Below, one piece after another: positions 26,994 to 36,199 of a DNA stretch of 64,000 nt. Origin of the DNA: Pseudoxanthomonas sp. CF385 (lineage in GTDB: Bacteria; Pseudomonadota; Gammaproteobacteria; Xanthomonadales; Xanthomonadaceae); assembly GCF_900104255.1 (NCBI RefSeq), contig NZ_FNKZ01000001.1, positions 1,704,001 through 1,768,000 of the forward strand, given 5' to 3'. Made by a program: the position numbers and the translations under genes. Positions within the stretch are counted from its first letter, which is position 1; each line of letters begins with the position of its first letter. The notes beneath the pieces were generated by a model. The model was not told where the DNA came from and made no database searches. It saw only the letters and a program-made list of their open reading frames with translations.

Positions 26994-28622
26994 ATGCCAG
27001 ACCTGCCGCCTTTCGAAACCCATCGCGTCGACAACGTGCCGCCGCCCTTCGAGCCGCGCGACCTGTGGGCCGACGATGTCGCGCTCCGCGACGCGGTGCA
27101 GCGCGAAGGCGCCGCGGCGTTCGCCGCACGCCTGGCCGCTTACGGCGCGCTGGCCGGCGATGAGCTCTACCGGCTCGGCTTCGATGCCAATCGCGACCGG
27201 CCGCGCCTGCGCACGCACGATCGCCATGGGCATCGCATCGACAGCGTCGAGTTCCACCCGGCCTATCACCGTTTGATGGAGATCGCGAAGGCCCACGGGG
27301 TCGCGGGCCTGTCCTGGCACGCGCCGGCGCCCGGCGCGCACGTCGCGCGCGCGGCGCTCAGCTACCTGCACCACCAGGCCGAGGCCGGCACCAGTTGCCC
27401 GCTGACGATGACGCACGCGGCGGTGCCGGTGCTGCAGCGTGTCCCCGCGCTGCAGGCGTGGGCAGCGAAAGCCGCGGCGCCGCACTACGACCCACGCGAC
27501 GTGCCCATCGCCGACAAGGCCGGCATCACCCTGGGCATGGGCATGACGGAGAAGCAGGGCGGGTCCGACGTACGCGCCAACGCCACCGTCGCCACGCCAC
27601 GGGCCGACGGCGGCTACAGCCTCGTCGGCCACAAGTGGTTCTTCTCCGCGCCGATGTGCGACGGCTTCCTCGTGCTGGCCCAGGCCCCGGGCGGACTCAC
27701 CTGCCTGCTGATGCCGCGCCGCCTGGAGGACGGGACGAAGAACGGCTTCCGGCTGATGCGCCTGAAGGACAAGCTCGGCGACTGGTCGAATGCGTCCAGC
27801 GAGGTCGAGTTCACCGACGCGCACGCGTGGCGCGTGGGGGAGGAGGGGCGCGGCGTGGCGACCATCATCGAGATGGTCATGCTCACGCGGCTGGATTGCA
27901 TGCTCGGCTCCGCGGCCGAAATGCGGATGGCGCTGGCGCAAGCCGTGCACCATGCCCGCCATCGTCGGACGTTCGGGCAGCCGCTGGTCGAACATGCGCT
28001 CATGCAGAACGTGCTCGCAGACCTCGCGTTGGAGTCGGAAGCCGCCACGGCGTTGGCGCTGCGGGTCGCGCGTGCCGTGGATGCGGCTCCCCGCGATGCG
28101 GCGCAAGCCGCCTTCGCCCGCGTCGCCACCGCCGTGGGCAAGTTCTGGATATGCAAGCGCGCGCCGACGTTCGTCAACGAAGCCCAGGAATGCCTGGGCG
28201 GCGCGGGCTATGTCGAGGAGTCCGTCCTGCCGCGGCTGTACCGGCAGGCGCCGCTGAACTCCATCTGGGAAGGCAGCGGCAACGTGCAATGCCTGGACGT
28301 GCTGCGCGCGCTGTCGCGCGAGCCGGCGAGCACAGCGGCGGTGCTCGCTGAGCTCGATGCGTGCGCGGGGCGCGATGCGATCTTCGATGCCTTCGTCGCG
28401 CAGCTGCAGGCGGACCTGGCGCAGGCCCACGAGGGCGTGGCGCGTCGCCTGGTCGAGCGGATCGCGCTGGCGCTGCAGGCCGCCGTGCTGATCGGCGCGG
28501 GCAGTCCGGTGGCGACGCTGTTCGTCCGCAGCCGCCTGGGAGGCGAACAGGGGCGCGTGTTCGGCACATTGCCGGCGGGCGCGGATTTCCCCGCTGTGAT
28601 CGGGCGGACGCTGCCGCCATGA
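26994..28622 (+). CDS. aidB: AidB-type acyl-CoA dehydrogenase-fold flavoprotein
   Basis: The 542-residue protein of the acyl-CoA dehydrogenase superfamily shows the AidB features GMGMTEKQGGSDVRANAT, KWFFSAPMCD, LTRLDCMLGSAAEMR and QAPLNSIWEGSGNVQCLDVLR. AidB protects DNA during alkylation stress and binds DNA through its C-terminal domain. ATG at 26994 is chosen since GGGAG lies six bases upstream; a start 21 bases earlier is possible. Its stop overlaps the next ATG (ATGA). Confidence 0.9.
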   Translation: MPDLPPFETHRVDNVPPPFEPRDLWADDVALRDAVQREGAAAFAARLAAYGALAGDELYRLGFDANRDRPRLRTHDRHGHRIDSVEFHPAYHRLMEIAKAHGVAGLSWHAPAPGAHVARAALSYLHHQAEAGTSCPLTMTHAAVPVLQRVPALQAWAAKAAAPHYDPRDVPIADKAGITLGMGMTEKQGGSDVRANATVATPRADGGYSLVGHKWFFSAPMCDGFLVLAQAPGGLTCLLMPRRLEDGTKNGFRLMRLKDKLGDWSNASSEVEFTDAHAWRVGEEGRGVATIIEMVMLTRLDCMLGSAAEMRMALAQAVHHARHRRTFGQPLVEHALMQNVLADLALESEAATALALRVARAVDAAPRDAAQAAFARVATAVGKFWICKRAPTFVNEAQECLGGAGYVEESVLPRLYRQAPLNSIWEGSGNVQCLDVLRALSREPASTAAVLAELDACAGRDAIFDAFVAQLQADLAQAHEGVARRLVERIALALQAAVLIGAGSPVATLFVRSRLGGEQGRVFGTLPAGADFPAVIGRTLPP

Positions 28623-29134
28623 AGACCCGTTTCGTCCGCTGGTTCACGGCCCTTCTGGTCGCATCGGGGCTCGCACCCGCACAGGCGCACGAGGCGGGCC
28701 GCCCCGCACCTGCGTTGCTGCCGGTCGCTCAGCAGGCCGACGCCATCCGGGTCTACAAGGCGCAGCGCCGGCTGGACCTGCTGCGCGCGGGGCGTGTCAT
28801 CGCGACCTACCGCGTGGTGCTGGGCGGTGAGCCGGTGGGGCACAAGCGCCAGCAGGGCGACCAGCGCACGCCGGAAGGCGACTACCGCATCACTTACCGC
28901 AACGACCGCAGTCGCTTCCACCTGTCGCTGCGCATTTCCTATCCGGACGATGCCGATCGCCACCAAGCCGTCGCGCGTGGCGTGGATCCGGGCGGGGACA
29001 TCATGATCCACGGCGCGACCCCGCCGGGTTCGCGGACGGACTGGACGGAAGGTTGCATCGCGGTCACCGATGCGGAGATGGATGCGATCTGGCAGCGCGT
29101 GCCGGTGGGAACCCCGATCCGCATCGACCCCTGA
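28619..29134 (+). CDS. L,D-transpeptidase (YafK/ErfK type)
   Basis: The 171-residue exported protein has a signal peptide of about 23 residues (ALLVASGLAPAQAHE) and one YkuD domain. RVVLGGEPVGHKRQQGDQRTPEG and IMIHGATPPGS lead to the Cys motif DWTEGCIAVTDAEM. In this subgroup the catalytic Cys follows TxGC rather than SHGC, as in YafK, which cleaves Braun-type cross-links. Substrate and direction of reaction are unknown. Translation is coupled to aidB by ATGA, and it is convergent with desT. Confidence 0.87.
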   Translation: MKTRFVRWFTALLVASGLAPAQAHEAGRPAPALLPVAQQADAIRVYKAQRRLDLLRAGRVIATYRVVLGGEPVGHKRQQGDQRTPEGDYRITYRNDRSRFHLSLRISYPDDADRHQAVARGVDPGGDIMIHGATPPGSRTDWTEGCIAVTDAEMDAIWQRVPVGTPIRIDP

Positions 29135-29146
29135 CGCGCGTGGACG

Positions 29147-29806
29147 TCAGCGCGGTGCGGAGCGAGAGGCGAGGGCGCGCGAACCGGTCAGGATCAGGCG
29201 GACCATCTCGGAGAGTTCGTCGATGAGCTCGCCATCGCGCTCGGGCGGCAGGTCCATCGCCGTCGCGCCCATCGCGAATACCAGGCGGGTGATGGCGCGC
29301 GAGACGAGGGCCGGTTCGTGCAGCGGCGCGTTGTCACGGGCGGCCAGCCGGACGAGGTCCACGTGCAGTTCCTCTTCGAAGAACTGAAGTTCGCGTTCGA
29401 CCGCGTGCTTGAATGCGTCGGAGCCGACGTTGCCCTCGCGCAGCAGCACGTGCAGCAGCTTGTCGTCGGCGCGCAGCTGTTCGATGAAGGCCTCCACCGA
29501 GCCGCGCACGACGCTGCGGTCGGTACTGGCCGCCCGGTGGCGCGCTTCGCCGATGATCTTGCGCAGCGAGCGACCGGCCAGGTCGATCAGCGCCACCGCG
29601 AGTTCGTCCATGTCGCGGAACTGGCGGTAGAAGCTGTTCGGCGCGATGCCGGCTTCACGCGCCACTTCGCGCAGGCTGAGCGTGGAGACGCTGCGGTGCG
29701 GGCCCACCAGCTTCAGCGCCGCGGCAAGCAGGTCCTCACGCGAAATCGTCGCCTTCCGGCCGGGGCCGTGGTCGTCGTGGGGCAGCGGATGCGGGTGCAG
29801 GGTCAC
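29147..29806 (-). CDS. desT: TetR-family regulator of unsaturated fatty acid synthesis (DesT/FabR type)
   Basis: The 219-residue TetR regulator has the helix-turn-helix VSTLSLREVAREAGIAPNSFYRQFRDMDEL, which is nearly diagnostic for FabR/DesT proteins. In Pseudomonas DesT senses the saturated to unsaturated acyl-CoA ratio and controls desCB. Here it is divergent from the same two genes. The start is assigned to the GTG at 29806, since no in-frame ATG exists near the start of homology. A palindrome in the divergent gap is the likely operator. Confidence 0.88.
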   Translation of the reverse strand: MTLHPHPLPHDDHGPGRKATISREDLLAAALKLVGPHRSVSTLSLREVAREAGIAPNSFYRQFRDMDELAVALIDLAGRSLRKIIGEARHRAASTDRSVVRGSVEAFIEQLRADDKLLHVLLREGNVGSDAFKHAVERELQFFEEELHVDLVRLAARDNAPLHEPALVSRAITRLVFAMGATAMDLPPERDGELIDELSEMVRLILTGSRALASRSAPR

Positions 29807-29859
29807 GCGGGCAGGCCGGGCATACGGGGTGGTAGGGGCATCATAGCCGGGTAAATTAA

Positions 29860-29873
29860 TATACAACTGTATA
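29860..29873. promoter_or_regulatory. Operator/promoter candidate between desT and desC
   Basis: TATACA-AC-TGTATA forms a perfect 6-base inverted repeat in the only AT-rich part of the divergent gap. It overlaps TATA-like -10 hexamers in both directions. It is the best candidate for the DesT binding site. Confidence 0.5.
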
Positions 29874-29906
29874 CACAAACGTCTTCCCATGGGTATAGTG
29901 GCGGCC

Positions 29907-31010
29907 ATGAACGCCCAGTTCCGCCCGTCCCCCCGCCGGCCCGGTCCCCTGAAACGCTTGATCCGGCCCCTCGTGAAGCCGGATGTCTTCGATTTCTGGG
30001 CCTCCCGTTTCCACCGCACCTGGACCTGGGAGCGCCCACTGGCGCGGCTGGTCGCCCGCGAAGCCGCGTCGGCGGATGCGGTCACCCTGCTGTTCAAGCC
30101 CAATCGCCACTGGGCCGGTCACCGCGCCGGCCAGCATGTGAACGTCGGCGTGGAGATCGGCGGCGTGCGGGTGACCCGCAGCTACAGCCTCACCGCACCG
30201 CCGCGTGCGGACGGCCTGCTGCCGATCACCGTCAAGGCGATCGAAGGCGGCAAGGTCAGCAGGCACCTGAGCCAGGCGGCCCGCATCGGCGACATCGTCG
30301 AGCTGGGCCAGGCGTTCGGCGACATGACGCTGCCGGCTTCGCCCCAAGGCGCGTTCCTGCTGTTGGCCGCCGGCAGTGGCATCACGCCGTTGATGGCGCT
30401 GGTGCGCGAGTTGGCCGGGCAGGGCATGCCGGCCGACCTGACGCTGCTGTATTGGGTGCGTCGGCGCGAGGAGGCCTGCTTCCTCGACGAACTGCGCGCG
30501 CTGGCGGCGGAGCATCCGCGCTTCCGCCTGCGGCTGCTGTTGACGCGCGACGCCGCGTCGGCCGGCGACGAAGCCGAAGGCCGCCTCGATGAGGCGTTGC
30601 TCGCCGCGCATGCGGGCGACCTGTCCACGCAGCAGGTGATGGCCTGCGGCCCGGGTGGCTTCGTCGAAGCGGCCCGGAGCCTGCTGGCGACGCAGGCGTC
30701 GTCGTTCCAGGCCGAAGCCTTCACGCCCCCGCCGGTCACCGTGATCGACGAGGGCGAAGTCGACATCCGCCTGAAACGCAGCGGGCGCACGCTGCGCGTG
30801 GCGCGCGGCGAATCCCTGCTGGTCGCGCTGGAGCAGCACGGGCTGAAACCGCCGTCCGGCTGCCGCATGGGCATCTGCAACACCTGCGCGTGCGGCAAGT
30901 CCGCCGGCAGCGTGCGCCACTTGCCCAGCGGCGACCTGTCCCACGAACCCACCCTGGCGTTGAAGCTGTGCACCCACAGCGCCGCCACCGACCTCGAGCT
31001 CGATCTCTGA
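29907..31010 (+). CDS. desC: Ferredoxin reductase, electron donor to the desaturase (DesC type)
   Basis: The 367-residue protein has an FAD domain (RSYSLTAPP), an NAD(P) domain (LLLAAGSGITPLMAL, then VMACGPGGFVEAA) and a C-terminal plant-type [2Fe-2S] domain with CRMGICNTCACGK and a last Cys in LKLCTHS. It passes electrons from NAD(P)H to the neighbouring acyl-CoA desaturase. Its stop overlaps the desB start (TGATG). ATG at 29907 is used; one 18 bases upstream is also in frame. Confidence 0.9.
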   Translation: MNAQFRPSPRRPGPLKRLIRPLVKPDVFDFWASRFHRTWTWERPLARLVAREAASADAVTLLFKPNRHWAGHRAGQHVNVGVEIGGVRVTRSYSLTAPPRADGLLPITVKAIEGGKVSRHLSQAARIGDIVELGQAFGDMTLPASPQGAFLLLAAGSGITPLMALVRELAGQGMPADLTLLYWVRRREEACFLDELRALAAEHPRFRLRLLLTRDAASAGDEAEGRLDEALLAAHAGDLSTQQVMACGPGGFVEAARSLLATQASSFQAEAFTPPPVTVIDEGEVDIRLKRSGRTLRVARGESLLVALEQHGLKPPSGCRMGICNTCACGKSAGSVRHLPSGDLSHEPTLALKLCTHSAATDLELDL

Positions 31011-32167
31011 TGGCCATGTCCTCCTCACGCAATCGCAAGCTTTCCGTCGAAGAACTGGACCGCTTCGGCGAGGAACTCGACGCCCTGCGCGCACGCACGG
31101 TCGCCACGCTGGGCGCGCGCGATGCGCGCTACATCCGCAACGTGGTGAAGGCGGTGCGTTTCAGCAACCTCACCGGCCGCGTGCTGCTGTTCGCTGCGGC
31201 GATCGCCGGCGGCCTGTGGCTGGCCGACAGCGCCGTGGGCTGGCTGTTCTGGGTGCTGTGGGCGCTGGGCGCGTTCTCGCTGGGCCTGGGCAAGATCCTG
31301 GACAACATGGAGTTGGGCCACAACGTCATCCACGGGCAGTACGACTGGATGGGCGACCCCCAGCTCAACGGCAAGACCTACGATTGGGACATCGTGGCGA
31401 CCAGCGACAACTGGCGGCACACCCACAACTTCCGCCACCACACCTATACCAACGTGCGTGGGCTGGACGACGACATCGGCTACGGGCTGCTGCGGATCTT
31501 CCCCGAGCAGAAATGGCGTCCGTTCTATCTGGTGCAGCCGTTCGTCGCGGTGGTGTTCGCGCTGCTGTTCCAGTGGGGCATCGCCATCCAGGACCTGAAG
31601 CTGGGCCGCTGGTGGAGCGGCAAGATGACCAACAAGCAGCTGCGCCGCAAATCCGCGCCGGTGGTGCGCAAGATGGGCAAGCAGCTGGCGAAGGATTACG
31701 TGATCTACCCGGCGCTGGCCGGCCCGTTCTTCCTGCCGGTGCTGCTGGGCAACATGGTCGCCAACGGCCTGCGCAACGTGTGGACCTACGTGATCATCTT
31801 CTGTGGCCACTTCACGGCCAATGCGGAGACGTTCCCGAAGGAATGCATCAAGAACGAATCGCGCGGCCATTGGTACCTGCGCCAGCTGCGCGGCTCGTCG
31901 AACCTACGCGGCGGTTTCCTGATGAACGTCATGTCGGGCAACCTGAGCCACCAGATCGAGCACCATTTCTTCCCCGACATCCCGGCCAACCGGTATGCGG
32001 AGATGGCGCGTGAAGTACGCGCGATCTGCGCGCGCTACGGCCAGCACTACAACACCGGCACGCTGCTGACCCAGTTCGGCCAGGTGTGCTGGCGGATCGT
32101 GCGTCATGCCTTCCCCAGCCGGCCGCGCCACCTGCCGGCGTTGGTCGCCGCCGACGCCGTCGCGTAG
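31010..32167 (+). CDS. desB: Acyl-CoA delta-9 desaturase (DesB type)
   Basis: The 385-residue membrane di-iron desaturase has the three His boxes: GHNVIHG, HTHNFRHH and QIEHHFFPDIP. Hydrophobic segments span about 52-100 and 176-270. With DesC it inserts a double bond into saturated acyl-CoA, adjusting membrane fluidity; DesT probably represses the pair. The C-terminal 50 residues are basic. Confidence 0.9.
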   Translation: MAMSSSRNRKLSVEELDRFGEELDALRARTVATLGARDARYIRNVVKAVRFSNLTGRVLLFAAAIAGGLWLADSAVGWLFWVLWALGAFSLGLGKILDNMELGHNVIHGQYDWMGDPQLNGKTYDWDIVATSDNWRHTHNFRHHTYTNVRGLDDDIGYGLLRIFPEQKWRPFYLVQPFVAVVFALLFQWGIAIQDLKLGRWWSGKMTNKQLRRKSAPVVRKMGKQLAKDYVIYPALAGPFFLPVLLGNMVANGLRNVWTYVIIFCGHFTANAETFPKECIKNESRGHWYLRQLRGSSNLRGGFLMNVMSGNLSHQIEHHFFPDIPANRYAEMAREVRAICARYGQHYNTGTLLTQFGQVCWRIVRHAFPSRPRHLPALVAADAVA

Positions 32168-32170
32168 CCG

Positions 32171-32551
32171 CTAGCACGGGTCTTCCGGGGACGTCGCCCT
32201 CGCCGCGAGGGCGATCCGGCGCTTGAGCCGCCACTCGGCGAAGAACGACGCCGCGATCAGGCCGGTGCCCAGCAGGCCCAGCCACTGGAACCACGGGTTC
32301 TCGAAGACATCATCGGCCAGGTCGTTGTCCTGCAGCTGCAGGCGCAGCAGCCGGACTTCGGTGGCGAGCGCGGTCGCGCCGCTCGGGTTCCGGGGCAGGG
32401 ACGCTTCCGCCTTCGATGCGAGCCGCGCGAGATGGGCCTGTTCCGCCTGATCCGCGTTGTCGCGACGCTCCACGGTGACCACCAGCGCGCTGGTCAGCAG
32501 GATCAGCAGCGTGCCCAGGCCACGCAGCAGCGGCGGCAACGAGTCGGACAT
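32171..32551 (-). CDS. Hypothetical protein with two membrane helices
   Basis: The 126-residue protein has an N-terminal helix (LLRGLGTLLILLTSALVVTVE), a charged helical middle (about 30-80, possible coiled coil) and a second hydrophobic helix (FQWLGLLGTGLIAASFFAEW). The middle part would be periplasmic if both ends are cytoplasmic. It converges with desB, with the two stops four bases apart. No family recognised. Confidence 0.6.
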   Translation of the reverse strand: MSDSLPPLLRGLGTLLILLTSALVVTVERRDNADQAEQAHLARLASKAEASLPRNPSGATALATEVRLLRLQLQDNDLADDVFENPWFQWLGLLGTGLIAASFFAEWRLKRRIALAARATSPEDPC

Positions 32552-32623
32552 CGGGCGCGGCTCCCGGAGACGATGCCCCGCATCCTAGACCACGCGCCGC
32601 GCGAATGTCGTGCGGCGGTGGCG

Positions 32624-34399
32624 TCAGTCGAGGAATTGCAGGCGCGCGAGTTCGGCATACAGGCCGCCCTGCGCCAGCAGTTCGGCATGCGTGCCCTGGG
32701 CGACGATGCGGCCGCGATCCATCACGACGATGCGGTCGGCCTTCAGCACGGTGGCCAGGCGGTGCGCGATCACCAGGGTGGTGCGGCCGTCCATCAGCCG
32801 TTCCAGCGCATGCTGCACGGCGCGCTCGCTCTGCGCATCCAGGGCGCTGGTGGCTTCGTCCAGCAAGAGCACCGGCGCGTCCTTCAGCAAGGCGCGGGCG
32901 ATGGCGATGCGTTGTTGCTGGCCGCCTGACAGGCGTGCGCCGCGCTCGCCGAGCGGGCTGTCGAACCCTTCCGGCAGTTCGCGGATGAAATCGTCCGCTT
33001 CGGCGGCTTCGGCCGCGGCCTGCAGTTCGGCGTCGGTGGCGTCCAGCTTGCCGTAGCGGATGTTCTCCGCGGCGCTGGCCGCGAAGATCGTCGGCTGTTG
33101 CGGCACCAGCGCGATCTGTTCGCGCAGATCGGTCGGGTCGAGTTCGCGCAGGTCCACGCCGTCCATGCGCACGCTGCCGGCCTGCGCATCGTGGAAGCGC
33201 AGCAGCATCGAGAACACGGTGCTCTTGCCGGCGCCGGAGGGGCCGACCAGGGCGACGGTCTCGCCCGGATGGACCGTCAGGCTGAAATCGTCCAGAGCGG
33301 GCAGGTCAGGGCGCGAGGGATAGTGGAAGGAGACATCGTCGAAGCGGATCTCGCCCTTCACCGGTGAGGGCAGGGCGCGCGGCGTGGCGGGTGCATGGAT
33401 GGCCGGGGATTCGTTGAGCAGTTCGGCGATGCGGCCCATGCCGCCGGCGGCACGCTGCAGTTCGTTCCAGACTTCCGCCAGCGCGCCCACCGAGCCGCCG
33501 CCGATCAGCGCATAGAACACGAACTGGCCCAGCTCGCCCGTCGTCATGCGCCCGGCGATCACATCGTGCGCACCGGACCACAGCACCAGCACGACCGCGC
33601 CGAACACCAACGTGATGACGGTAGCGGTGACCAGCGATTGCGCGCGAATGCGCTTGCGAGCGGTTTCCACCGCGACGGCGACCGCGTCGCCGAAACGCTT
33701 GAGTTCGTAGCCTTCGCGCGCATGCGCCTGCACGGTGCGCACGGCGCCCAGTGTCTCGCTGGCGAGCGTGTTGGCGTCGGCGACGCGGTCCTGGCTGGCA
33801 CGCGAAGCCTTCTCCAGCCGGCGCGCGCCGAGCACGATCGGCAGGACCGCCAGCGGGATGCCGACCAACGCATAGGCCGCCAGCTTCGGGCTGGTGACGA
33901 ACAGCATCACGATGCTGCCGATCACGGTGATGCTGCTGCGCAGGGCCACCGACATGCTGCTGCCGACCACGCTGCGCAGCAGTTCGCTGTCGGCGGAAAG
34001 TCGCGAGACGAGTTCGCCGCTGCGGGTGCGGTCGTGGAACTCCGCGTCCAGGCCGACCAGGTGGCCGTACAGCTGGCGGCGCAGGTCGGCGACGACGCGT
34101 TCGCCCAGCAGGGAGACGAAGTAGAACCGGGCGGCGCTCGCCACGGCGAGGACGAGCACGACGATGAAGACGCCCAGGAACACGCGGTCGATGTTGCCGC
34201 CGCTGTGGAAGCCGCCGTCGATCATCTGTTTGAAGGCGACCGGGAAGCTCAGCGTCGCCGCCGAGGCCAGGCCCAGCGCGCACAGCCAGGCGGCGAACAG
34301 GCCCCCGTGCTGGCGCACGAACGGCCACAGCGCACGCAGCGTGCCGAGCTTGGCCTTGGGTTTCGAGGGGGCGGACGTGTCGGTGGCGCTGTCGGTCAT
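32624..34399 (-). CDS. MsbA-like ABC exporter, fused permease and ATPase
   Basis: The 591-residue half-transporter has a six-helix membrane domain (about 25-330) and a nucleotide-binding domain (about 350-591) with Walker A VGPSGAGKST, signature LSGGQQQRIAIARALL, Walker B VLLLDEATSALD and H-loop VIAHRLAT. It would work as a homodimer exporting a lipid or drug. It resembles the second MsbA-like proteins of Xanthomonadaceae rather than the lipid A flippase next to lpxK. Substrate unknown. Confidence 0.9.
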   Translation of the reverse strand: MTDSATDTSAPSKPKAKLGTLRALWPFVRQHGGLFAAWLCALGLASAATLSFPVAFKQMIDGGFHSGGNIDRVFLGVFIVVLVLAVASAARFYFVSLLGERVVADLRRQLYGHLVGLDAEFHDRTRSGELVSRLSADSELLRSVVGSSMSVALRSSITVIGSIVMLFVTSPKLAAYALVGIPLAVLPIVLGARRLEKASRASQDRVADANTLASETLGAVRTVQAHAREGYELKRFGDAVAVAVETARKRIRAQSLVTATVITLVFGAVVLVLWSGAHDVIAGRMTTGELGQFVFYALIGGGSVGALAEVWNELQRAAGGMGRIAELLNESPAIHAPATPRALPSPVKGEIRFDDVSFHYPSRPDLPALDDFSLTVHPGETVALVGPSGAGKSTVFSMLLRFHDAQAGSVRMDGVDLRELDPTDLREQIALVPQQPTIFAASAAENIRYGKLDATDAELQAAAEAAEADDFIRELPEGFDSPLGERGARLSGGQQQRIAIARALLKDAPVLLLDEATSALDAQSERAVQHALERLMDGRTTLVIAHRLATVLKADRIVVMDRGRIVAQGTHAELLAQGGLYAELARLQFLD

Positions 34400-34422
34400 C
34401 GGGAGGGTCGTATCAAGGCGAC

Positions 34423-34468
34423 TGTGGGAGGGGCTGTGCGTCCATCGACGGCCACAGCGCCTCCCGCA
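34423..34468. repeat. Imperfect palindrome of the TGTGGGAG type (REP-like)
   Basis: Left arm TGTGGGAGGGGCTGTG (34423-34438) and right arm CACAGCGCCTCCCGCA (34453-34468) pair at 14 of 16 positions. It lies between the YigZ gene and the exporter gene. Its first eight bases equal those of the longer palindrome at 54538, suggesting a related repeat family. Confidence 0.6.
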
Positions 34469-34484
34469 TGCGCCTCGCGCGCCG

Positions 34485-35075
34485 TCAGGCCGAGGCCGGC
34501 AGCACGCGCACCCGATTACGGGTGGCGTCGCGCAGCTGGGTTTTCAAGGCGTCCACGCGGTCGACCGGCAGTTCGAGCACCAGCCGGGCGCCGGATTCGT
34601 CGAACGTTTCATCCTGTTTCACGGCCTGATGGGCGCCCAGCGCACCATGCACCACGCCCAGATCGTCGAACGGGCAGGTCAGCACGAGGGCCGCCATCGC
34701 CACGACCGGCAGCCGTGGCGCCTGCCGCAGGCATTCCGCCGCGGCGCCGCCGTACGCGCGCACCAGGCCACCCGCGCCCAGTTTGATGCCGCCATACCAG
34801 CGGGTTACGACCACCATCACCCGGTCGTAGCCCTGACCGTCGATCGCCGCGAGGATCGGGCGCCCGGCGGTGCCCGCAGGTTCCCCATCATCGCTGGACC
34901 GGTACTCGCTCCCGATCCGGTAGGCCCAGCAGTTGTGCGTGGCATCGGGTGTGGCGACCTCGCGCAGGAAGGCCAGTGCCTCGTCCGGTGTGGCGACCGG
35001 TGCCGCCAGGGCGAGGAAACGGCTGTGCTTCACCTCCAGCAGATGGGAGGCCCGCGCCGCGAGCGTATCGGTCAC
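34485..35075 (-). CDS. yigZ: YigZ/IMPACT family protein
   Basis: The 196-residue protein has the IMPACT family pattern HSRFLALAAPVAT, THNCWAYRIG, SSDDGEPAGTAGRPIL and VVVTRWYGGIKLGAGGLVRAYGGAA. The family is linked to translation control in eukaryotes; the bacterial role is unclear. Translation starts at a GTG overlapping the stop of the anti-sigma gene (GTGA), so it sits at the end of the sigma/anti-sigma operon. Confidence 0.9.
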   Translation of the reverse strand: MTDTLAARASHLLEVKHSRFLALAAPVATPDEALAFLREVATPDATHNCWAYRIGSEYRSSDDGEPAGTAGRPILAAIDGQGYDRVMVVVTRWYGGIKLGAGGLVRAYGGAAAECLRQAPRLPVVAMAALVLTCPFDDLGVVHGALGAHQAVKQDETFDESGARLVLELPVDRVDALKTQLRDATRNRVRVLPASA

Positions 35076-36199
35076 GGCGTGCCCAGCAGCGGGCGCAGGT
35101 CGTCGGGTACGCGCTGGAAGGGATGCTCCTGCACGAACAATTGCAGGCTGCGCAGCGCGTTGGCACTGTCGCCCAGGTCGCGGCGCAGGCGGATGCGGTC
35201 CAGCCATTCGGCCGGTGCCAGGCGGGTGTCTTCGTCCACCGGCACCTGCAGCTCGGTGCGGCGCAGGGTGTTGCGCGCCACGCTGGGCGCCGAGGCGCCC
35301 GTGCTGGCGGCCGGCGCGGGAGCAGGCGGAGGCGGAGGCGGCGCCGCAGCGGGCGCGGCACTGAAGCCGTCCTGCCGCGAGATGCGCGACCCGGTGACCA
35401 TGACCGAATCCAGCGTGTCCGACGTATCGGCAGCGGCCTTGGCCTCGCTCGCCCGTCGCTCGCTTTCGCTGCGCAGCTGCTGCTCGCGTTGCTGTTCCGC
35501 CAGGACGCGCTGGCGGGTTTGCTGCTGCAGCGCGCGTTCCTCGGCGTCGGCGGCGGCCGCGCTCGCGCGATCTTCAGCCACTTCGGGGAACGCTTGCGGT
35601 GCGGTGGCTTTGCGGGTCAGTGCCGGCTCGGCGGGCGCGGGCAGGCCCGGCACGGCAGGGATCATCGACAGCGGCCCGCGTTTGGGCGCCGCCTCCTGGC
35701 GCGCGGCGGCCTCCGCATTCCTGCGGGCCGGGCTGGCGGGCGGCGCCGGTGCGGCCTCGATCACGGGCGGGGCGATCTGCCGGACCGGCGGCGGAGGTTC
35801 GTAGGCCTCGACGGGGGGAGGTGCCGCAGCCGCGTCCATCTCCGCGGCAGCCGCCGCATCGGCGGCCTGTTCCGCGGGCGCGGACATGACCGCGGTCTCG
35901 CGCTTGGCCAGCACAGGCACTTCGCTGGCGACCGGCACCTGCTGGGTGGGCCGCAGTTGCCACGCGATCCCGGCGGCCAGCAGCACCGACGCGGCCACGC
36001 CCATGCCCAGCGGCCAGCGCCGGCGCGCCGGTGGGACCGTGGCGCCACGCGGGCCGGGTGCGTCCTGCACGGCGGCGCGGGCAGCGCCGAGGATGCGCGC
36101 GTCCAGACCGGGCGATGGGCCGCCGTGCGGTCCCAGCCTGGACAGGGACTGCGCCAGGGCGCGTTCTTCGGGCGTCAGGGGTTCGTGGGGCGTCTTCAT
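35072..36199 (-). CDS. Probable anti-sigma factor with long Ala/Pro/Gln-rich periplasmic region
   Basis: The 375-residue single-pass membrane protein has a cytoplasmic N-terminus (1-62), a transmembrane helix (about 64-82, LGMGVAASVLLAAGIAW), a long low-complexity part rich in Ala, Pro and Gln with a charged coiled stretch at 205-256, and a C-terminal folded segment (about 315-375, LDRIRLRRDLGDSANALRSLQLFV). It follows an ECF sigma gene with a 4-base overlap, which suggests that it restrains that sigma factor. Residues 263-276 read LDSVMVTGSRISRQ, like the plug start of TonB-dependent receptors. Confidence 0.7.
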   Translation of the reverse strand: MKTPHEPLTPEERALAQSLSRLGPHGGPSPGLDARILGAARAAVQDAPGPRGATVPPARRRWPLGMGVAASVLLAAGIAWQLRPTQQVPVASEVPVLAKRETAVMSAPAEQAADAAAAAEMDAAAAPPPVEAYEPPPPVRQIAPPVIEAAPAPPASPARRNAEAAARQEAAPKRGPLSMIPAVPGLPAPAEPALTRKATAPQAFPEVAEDRASAAAADAEERALQQQTRQRVLAEQQREQQLRSESERRASEAKAAADTSDTLDSVMVTGSRISRQDGFSAAPAAAPPPPPPAPAPAASTGASAPSVARNTLRRTELQVPVDEDTRLAPAEWLDRIRLRRDLGDSANALRSLQLFVQEHPFQRVPDDLRPLLGTP

